Below, piece after piece: positions 57,404 through 64,000 of a stretch of DNA of 64,000 nt. The number at the start of each line of letters is the position of its first letter. Within the stretch, counting starts at the first letter, position 1. Source of the DNA: Oscheius dolichura (taxonomy: Eukaryota; Nematoda; Chromadorea; Rhabditida; Rhabditidae); NCBI GenBank assembly GCA_932521035.1, contig OW051495.1, forward strand, positions 7,626,001 through 7,690,000. Direction: 5' to 3'. The position numbers and the translations under genes are program-made. The notes beneath the pieces were generated by a model. The model searched no databases. It had not been told where the DNA came from and saw only the letters and a program-made list of their open reading frames with translations.

Positions 57404-59268
57404 TTACATTTCATCATAAATAGCCTTTCGAACTATTTCCATCATTGGTGGACTCTGTAAAATTTGCATGTGATCCGTTTTCGGGACGTCGTGCATTGTC
57501 ACAGAATAGCCGTTGTTCTTCCCAATCCATCTGCCACAAACTTCGGCACTTCGGCGATTTACTGGAATTATTTACATACAAAAACAGATAAAGAGAGAGT
57601 ACCTGTTCCGTCCCCGTCTCCCATATGCTCATACGGTTTCCAGCTGGGAAACTGAAATGGAAGATAGTAATACCAGCTGAGGACTTCCGGCGTGGTGACA
57701 TGGGTCCCGTAGATACAGTGAATAGGCACTCCCGGTGCTTCCAATCCGTCGTTTAGCAGCGCCGCCTTTTTATATTGCTCATACCCCGTTTCGTATTGAA
57801 TATCTTTGAAGAATTCTTCAACATTTGACAGCTGAAACCGACGTATTCGGAGAGAGGAAGTAAAATACCGAATAATTCTTGTACCGCGTGTAGGCTAGGG
57901 TCTCATTTGCTCCCCAGACTGTTGGATTGGGGAAGAGAAAGGCAGATGAGGTGAAGGTCCTGGAACACAAGCTATTAATCAAAACACTACTGATTTTAAA
58001 GGAATTTTAAGGCTCAGCAAGCCGAGTCTCGGAGCGATAGGGCGCTTTCGTTGCGGGACCCATTAGTAGGCCAAAGCCTGAAGAAACTTTTTAAAACAAA
58101 CCTCTGCATTGGTTTCAACTGCCACGGTTCCATAATAAACCGATATTGACCCAAATTGTAGCCATAAGAGTAGAGTTTGACTATTTGCATGGAGCCACCC
58201 CAAGGTGCCGCCAGGGAAACGTGTGATTTTATGTATTTATCCTTCCAGGCCTGAAATTTATGGTTCCATTGGATTTATAAAGCGTTTTTTTAAATTAATT
58301 TATACAGAAAAGTGAAGTGAAAAGCCACCTGATCAACGTAATGGTGGTAAAAATAGAGCATGATGGGATTTCCCATACTGTGCCCCAAGATGACGACTTT
58401 CTTGTTCGAATTATAGCGATAGACATTTTCCGTGAGGTTCTTTAGGTCTACATAGAAGTCATGCAGCTCATCTGGTGATTTTCTCCAGTCGTACGGAGCT
58501 CCAAAGACATTTTTCCCGCGGGTGTAGCCCCACGAGGTCATTTCATCCACAATAAATGAGAAGTAAAGGCCATAACTTATCTGAAATGGGCTTTGTACCA
58601 TAGCGTAAATGAATAAATTGTTTCAAAATCTTCCAGTATACCATATTCACAGCGCTGTGGATTTAAATTACTGTAAGTGTTGTAGAGAGAGGATTTGGTC
58701 CCGAAACGAATAAGTGTTCCATTAATAAATGGTCTCGTTCGTGGCAGGACCAAGATCCCAGCACCCAGGGAAGTTACAGTATCTTTGTAGCTACGTATAA
58801 TATGATTCTTACCTGGAAAAACTAGAAAAGGAACCTTACATTGCTAGGGTCCAGCCATTCAACTGTCTCGGTGTCTCCAAATCCGGGTGCCCGTATATCC
58901 ACTCCCGGATTAGGTTCAGACATTTTGGTCACGTTATTCCATTTCAGTGACATATTATCAACCAGACAATCCGTTACAAATGGAGGCAGGATGAATTCCA
59001 AATTTAGCCACAGGCTGAAATAGTCTTTACTGTATTTCGAGCAATACCAATGGGGGACGGACGGCTTCCCCGTTAGCTTCGCCTCTAGCTGGTTCCCGCC
59101 ATCTCCGGGAACTGAAAAATCATTTTAATCAGAGAGAATAAAAAGAATTTTACCCAAAATAACGGGGTGCCCTGGCTCTTTTTTGAAATTTTTATTTCCT
59201 GTTCTTGAAAACGGAACATTGGCGTGGATTTGAGGTAGAATAAAAAGTAGACAGGGGAGCAATCGCAT
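57404..59268 (-). CDS. LCAT/PLA2G15-type acyltransferase-phospholipase, 421 aa
   Basis: Seven exons (59268-59154, 59111-58840, 58580-58329, 58250-58102, 57959-57869, 57831-57603, 57561-57404) give 421 residues. Residues 1-16 (MRLLPCLLFILPQIHA) are a signal peptide. HPVILVPGDGGNQLEAKL is the family's N-terminal strand-turn. The lid-flanking WGYTRG...GAPYDWR is at about 146-162. The nucleophile Ser197 sits in GHSMG, the acid Asp367 in GDGDGTV and the base His400 in TDHMQIL, completing the triad. Cys-containing WYCSKY and NxS/T sites suit an extracellular or lysosomal lumen. The PLA2G15 branch (lysosomal phospholipase/transacylase) fits better than plasma LCAT because nematodes lack high-density lipoprotein metabolism; that choice is inference. 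The start is chosen for the signal peptide; a longer in-frame ORF begins 41 codons earlier. Confidence 0.93.
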
Positions 59269-59887
59269 TCGAGGAGCCGGAGGGAAGAAATCGGATAATA
59301 ACAGCAACTGGGAGAAGAGCACAAAGTGAGACAGACAGGCGAATATCAACAAACAGCAGCCGGGAGATGACTTCTCTAGAACACTAGTCACAGACTGATG
59401 GCTGTAAAATGGGGGAAAGGCCAGGACTCATAGGCCAGAAGGAAACAACTAACAGCTGATGGCAGCCACGTGGTCAGCGGTGGGATGATGAGGGGATAAA
59501 GCCAAAGAACCAGAAAATCAAAGACGCTCTAGCCTCCTGTCTATCCAAATTAACTGCGTAGCACATTTAATACACAGCCTAGCTTCTAAATTATTCAATA
59601 AAACTGGCTAGCGTGTTCCACTTGTCTCCTTTTTTTATGGCGCCGATCTTATAGCCGTCTGCCGATTAGGTCCACGAAATCCCGATTGAATATCTTTGAA
59701 AGGAAAGTCACACGACAGGAAAGAAGAGATCAGCGTCAGTTCTTACGAGAAAAGAAGCAGATTACAATCTTTGAAAGGCATGCCACCTCTATGGACGGGT
59801 GGAGACGGCGATACTTGTCTCGGTGAATCTTTAGCGCGGTTGGGAATAAGGGCAGTTCTTTGGAAGTCATTATGGCTCCAAATCGAC

Positions 59888-60040
59888 GGCTCGGTACAGG
59901 ATAGTCGATCCCCGACACCCGTAAAGTTTCGGCAGTGGGCTCGTCTTTATTCAATACAGGCACAAAAATGAGACGCCTTTATGCATTTCTCTTGCCGAGC
60001 CTTTACGGGTGCAGTGGATCAGACTATCGAGGACCGAGCC
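59888..60040. mobile_element. long-form Mutator-like miniature element
   Basis: 153 bp beginning GGCTCGGTACAGGATAGTCG and ending ATCGAGGACCGAGCC. Inner arms are ACACCCGTAAAGTTTCGGCA and TGCCGAGCCTTTACGGGTGC. The interior shares CGTCTTTATTCAA with the copies at 25700 and 27198. No clear target duplication is seen, so this is an older copy. Confidence 0.8.
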
Positions 60041-60151
60041 TTTCTTGAAAATGGACAGTAGACGCCGCCATTATGAGTTGTTTGCGGGCTGTCTGACTGA
60101 AGCACAGATCCTTCCTTCTTTCCTTGAAAACAACACAGAAATGTACCCTCT

Positions 60152-61836
60152 CTAATAATTTATTAACCTATACCGATCTAAACATTCTTGATCCTTAAAA
60201 TTAACAAGATAGAAGTTCGCCCAGCTGGTAGTTTGATGATATCGCAGGAGAACATATCTGGATTGCCCGCATTTACCGTAAATTCTAATGGAGAAAACTA
60301 ACTTTTTACTTTTATCGACAATAATCTTCACCGCATCTTCTAGTTTAAAATCAGCTTCGAGAACCTAAAAACGGGAATAAATCAGGAACATCAAGCAGAA
60401 TACCTTGAGATTCAGTTGACAGATTTTGCGAGTCATATTTGGAGACTTCAAAAGGTCGAGAAATTTCTCCAGAAAATACGAAGCCTCACTTTTAGTGTTA
60501 AAAATGATCCAAAGGGCACTTATAACCTGAAAATAGTTGAGAAGTACTGACGTATTTTGAGTATTCTCACGTCTCTGCCAGCCAGATGCTCTATGAAATA
60601 TCGAAGGTTCACTGGGATGTAGGTTGAATTAAGCGCGGGCTCTTTTAGAATCAGTTTACGGTAGGATAGGTCTAAAAAAGTCTTCGAGACTAGGGCGACG
60701 TTACCTGTCAAATTATAGGAGTCGACTATCCCACCGCTCAGTTTCAGTTCATGTGGGAAGATTTTCAACTGCTCCTCGAAAATTTTAGCACCAGTAAAGA
60801 GCGGATCCAAAGCGAACGTCGTCATGTAACTCATCATGGCTGCCTAAAATTATTACCGTAGACCTAAAAAAACCAGCTTATGGTCTATTTGGCATTGAAC
60901 CATGGTATACAGTACATTTTACTTTTTACTTTGTTGACTCAAGATTACTGTAACGATAGTAAGCTTTGCTCAATAGGTCCTACAACGAAGGGGCTTGGTA
61001 CACAAAGGTTCGACCCCCTCCGCCTGTAAGGTCTCGACAAGACAAAGTTATAAAGGCGTCACAGCTTTGTAACAATTTTGAATAAAGATGATCCTCCTGC
61101 CGAGACTTTATGGGTGCAGGGGGTCGGACCATCGTGTAACGAGCCCAACGAAGGTACTTCCAGTCCTTCAACCGTAGGACAGCCCTTGGCAATGAACTCT
61201 ATGAGCACTACAGGTCCCGCAGCGATCTACCGTTCAATTCATCTACCAATCCATCGATGAAGCCATTCCCTAGACTAGGGGTCTTTTAGAAGCGGATTCT
61301 CTTGCTTTTCCCTTAGTTTCTATCTTACCTGAACCATCCGTATAGCATTCTTATCCATTGTCATATTGGCAGAAAGTACGGTAAGGTCAAAACCGACCTA
61401 AAACCTATATTTTCCCTAATTTTTGAGAAACCTTTACCTGACAGATAATAACATATTTGACGTCTTCTTCAGAGTAAAAAGTCGACACTTCATAAATATC
61501 GTCAAATTGCTGAGCGCATATTTCTATGGATTTTGGTAGGCCTCCGCTACTATTCACGCATTGCTTCCATTCTTCGAGAGAACTTTTAGTGGCTTCCTCA
61601 CTGGGAGAAATTGTTGTCGGGACGAGAGATTTATTAGAAACGGGGAAAGTACCAATCTGTGGAAGGATTTAGCCTCACAAATGATCTAAATTTACCCCGG
61701 CTTCTTGGAAAAATAGGAAAAATACAGAGAATGCGACAGAAAAGATTAAGAAGAGAAGCTTCCGATTAAACGAGACGTAGTCGAATATTTTAAAGAAAAT
61801 TGGGTTAGTTGAGACTAAAGTATCGGACTCGATCAT
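60152..61836 (-). CDS. type II single-pass membrane protein, 345 aa, function unknown
   Basis: Six exons (61836-61696, 61656-61438, 61397-61329, 60843-60571, 60526-60404, 60364-60152), all in phase 0, give 345 residues. A short cytosolic N-terminus with NRK precedes one transmembrane helix (LLFLIFSVAFSVFFLFF, about 28-44). The rest is extracellular or lumenal, with NSS, NKS, NLT, NST and NMT glycosylation sites and a few cysteines (KQCVNSS, IEICAQQ, IICQ, KICQ, KCGQ, ECLD). The middle reads DVKYVIICQVGFDLTVLSAN and helical ALDPLFTGAKIFEEQL. I do not recognise the family. All-phase-0 introns are unusual in this window. The third intron hosts the miniature element at 60992. Confidence 0.75.
60992..61145. 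mobile_element. long-form Mutator-like miniature element inside an intron
   Basis: 154 bp starting GGCTTGGTACAC and ending GTGTAACGAGCC, inverted relative to the copies at 25700 and 27198 (interior TTTTGAATAAAGATGATCCT). The 9-bp CAACGAAGG is directly repeated at both ends (60983-60991 and 61146-61154). Confidence 0.85.
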
Positions 61837-62445
61837 TGAGTCCTATGGACGCTAGTCTTTTCTTAGAATGAGATCTAATCTCGATAGCCGTCTCAGCTAG
61901 CCCGAGAGGGAATCCCACGCCGGCTACTGGGGTGGATAAGGAGGTAATAGAGCTGCTTACAAAAGGAACTGCCAATGGTTCGAGAAGAAAGACAGAGAGG
62001 GGGAGAGAGGGAGAGGGAGTTGGACTTTTGATCGCCAAATGGCTGCGGTAAACAACCAACAAACAGGGGCAAACCTTTTGCAGTGATCCAGTGCCATTTC
62101 TGCAGAAAACTCTCTTCGAAAAGTTACAAGAAAACCACTAGAGACCCTCAAGTATTCCCTTTAAAGATGAAAACCGTTTCCGACCTCCCCTTTGGTAAAA
62201 AATGTGGAGAACAGGGGGTCACACGTAGAGTCCGTTGAACTGGTTGAACTCGTCCAAAGTCACGCGTTTCTGTCTAACGAAGACCAAATGTTTTGAAAAA
62301 CCACCGATGACGACATTTCAATAAATAACAGGCAAACTGAGCGAGAGCGAAAGATTTATTAAATAAACTTGTAAAAGAAGACATAGATCGGTCCTGGGAA
62401 AGACAGTGGCGGCTTTTAACGTCCCCAACCTAAAAAAAGTAACCA

Positions 62446-63155
62446 TTATTCATATATCTGGGAGTAAAACTTATCCATTCCCATCATTCCAGGATACCCC
62501 ATACCGTACATCCCGTATCCTGAAAATTTGATTTAAAAAAATTAGATCTCAAGTGGTCGTTTAGCACGGTTTTTTTTCGCGCTCTAGAGGAAGTTCTAGC
62601 TGGGGAGGGGACGTGAAGTTATATAAAGAATGACAATACGAACCGTAACCCATTCCCCATGGTCGGAAGCGTCTCATTCCAAAGCCTCCGTACATAGGCC
62701 AACGCCTTTCACGGATGTGGGTCCTGAAATACAATAAATTAATTAAAGTTTGTTAGCCAACGCTGATTCACTTCAATTTTGAGGAAAAACTCTGTTATCC
62801 ACAAAAATTGCTCATAAAGTTACTGTCTTATCAGATCGTATTAAAGAAATTTTAAAGGTATCAGTATGTAGAACTGTTCCCACGACCCTTGGGGGCACGA
62901 CCACCTCGTTTTTCAAGCCAAATTTTACCTAGAGAGCTTTCTAGACAGCTTTCCAAGTGGTGTCAATGCATGCAGAAACGGGTTCAATAGTTGTAGCTGA
63001 TGCCTCCTCAGAGGGTCATTTTCACTTTAAACAAGAAGGAAAACTTACTCGTCACCGACAGCTCCGGCATCGGCATCAGCTTGGGTGAATTCGACGGCCA
63101 GAATACAGGCAACGAGGGCAGCAAAGAGAGCGAGGTAGACAAAAGAACGAGCCAT
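62446..63155 (-). CDS. secreted Met/Gly/Tyr-rich small protein, about 86 aa
   Basis: Three exons (63155-63049, 62723-62644, 62519-62446), phases 2 and 1, give 86 residues. The signal peptide is MARSFVYLALFAALVACILA. An acidic EFTQADADAGAVGDE pro-region precedes THIRERRWPMYGGFGMRRFR and YGMYGMGYPGMMGM. The composition recalls nematode Gly/Tyr-rich antimicrobial or neuropeptide-like precursors; that is inference. The C-terminus is uncertain: reading on gives DKFYSQIYE and a stop. A TTTTTTTAG acceptor at about 62432 followed by GTTGGGGACGTTAA would instead give an end of GMGWGR, but the matching donor reads ATAAGT instead of GTAAGT. A TATAAAAG box lies 46 bases before the ATG (63201-63208). Confidence 0.75.
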
Positions 63156-63467
63156 TTTTGGTAATGGCAAGGGGTTGATGAGATTCGCGGTTCAGTAAAC
63201 TTTTATACCCGAAATGAAGAAGAAAACAACAACAGAATGACGGAAGATCAAGGCTGGCTGATGGATGATGAAAAACAAATGAATGTTATTTTACGGGAGC
63301 GGGAGAAGAATTCAAAAGAAAACAATATGGGACCAGAGGAAAACAAAACAACTTCTTCGAATAGTATACATGAGAAGAAGAGAAATGGAATCAAGGATCA
63401 GTGATCGCCGGCCGTGATACCTATTTTGAGAAGAGCTGGACCAGCAAGGAGGGGGGGATTGAGACCG

Positions 63468-63790
63468 TTATATCAACATTTTATAATTTAGGACTTTGTA
63501 GTCGTTGTGATACATCATTGCCAGAAGGGTTTGGAGTTGTCTACTGGATTGAATTGTGGTCATCAGTTCAGAATAGTGGGAAGGCCCGGGCAGATGTTCT
63601 CGGACTGATGAGGACCGTAGAATTCTATCAATCTGAAAAGTTCCTCAAATTCTCAGAAGGGAAGGGGATGACTTACACTGGGGAAGTATTTTTCTCCAAG
63701 GATACTGGTCAAATTCCCAATGAGAGGAGATAAATTGGAAGAGAAGTGCAACAGGGTGTACTTGTTTCTCCACTGCTCTACGTCGCACAT
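63468..63790 (-). CDS. hypothetical protein, 92 aa, possibly continuing past the window edge
   Basis: Two exons (63790-63677, 63632-63468) around a 44-base intron, phase 0, give 92 residues from MCDVEQWRNKYTLLHFSSNL to the end YKVLNYKMLI. A TTTCAG acceptor lies one base before the ATG. This is the classic trans-splice position, but it could also join an upstream exon in 63795-64000 or beyond. The sequence is moderately hydrophilic with no motif I recognise (LGEKYFPSIDRILRSSSVRE, SELMTTIQSSRQLQTLLAMM). Confidence 0.5.
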
Positions 63791-64000
63791 CCTGAAATGA
63801 ACCAGCTGGACTTTCGGCAGATGAGTAAAGAACCAAGTTGAGCAGTTTAAAACCTAGTTCAACTGCTCCAGGTGGAAGAAAAGCTATTCGTGGGAAATCG
63901 AGCACATTTACGGCTAAATTGAAAAGCAGGAACAACGATTTTTGGGTAGGAAGCCATTCGACTCCAAGACAACGTTATCTACGGAGCATCCTTTAGAATA

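Noticed and set aside
1-64000. tRNA genes, spliced-leader RNA genes and CRISPR arrays
   Set aside because: I looked for box B-like GGTTCGAANCC, the SL1 GGTTTAATTACCCAAG sequence and spaced direct repeats, and found none that fold or fit. A covariance-model scan would settle this.

Overview
This window is nuclear DNA of a nematode, most likely a rhabditid but not obviously Caenorhabditis elegans. The main evidence is a complete major sperm protein gene. Supporting signs are very short introns (35-60 bases) ending in TTTCAG, acceptor sites 0-2 bases upstream of start codons as expected for spliced-leader trans-splicing, a nematode-type 5S rRNA gene, and nematode-type families (SH2-tyrosine kinase, UPF0057 proteolipid). 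Most genes are multi-exon, so I rebuilt them by joining exons across GT..AG junctions with matching phase. Every assembly listed as a CDS keeps an open frame and has a length that is a multiple of three.

Layout. 0-4.4 kb: a small tail-anchored protein (+), the MSP gene (-), and a secreted eight-cysteine protein (-) whose second exon sits in a decayed tandem array. 4.8-25 kb: gene-poor; the only firm gene is a single 5S rRNA, and there are several inverted-repeat elements. 25-40.4 kb: one 16-exon gene (+) for an 856-residue BED-finger/hAT-transposase-derived protein, with a second promoter and start codon inside its BED finger. 40.8-42.7 kb: two head-to-tail paralogous small proteins (-), possibly an operon. 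43.5-48.4 kb: an extremely cysteine-rich secreted protein (+), a short-chain dehydrogenase (-), and a threonine/serine dehydratase (+). 48.6-52.1 kb: a P450 gene remnant (-), a 46-base poly-A tract, a UPF0057 proteolipid (-), and an unknown 159-residue protein (+). 52.4-63.8 kb: a run of minus-strand genes: calcium-independent phospholipase A2, SH2-tyrosine kinase, LCAT/PLA2G15-type acyltransferase, an unknown type II membrane protein, a Met/Gly/Tyr-rich secreted peptide, and a 92-residue unknown at the edge.

The genes do not form one pathway. MSP and the SH2-kinase belong to families often expressed in nematode sperm, and two lipid hydrolases lie within 7 kb of each other. The most unusual items are the domesticated hAT gene with its finger-splitting internal promoter, a family of about 153-bp Mutator-like miniature elements with recognisable target duplications, and the cysteine-rich peptide precursor.
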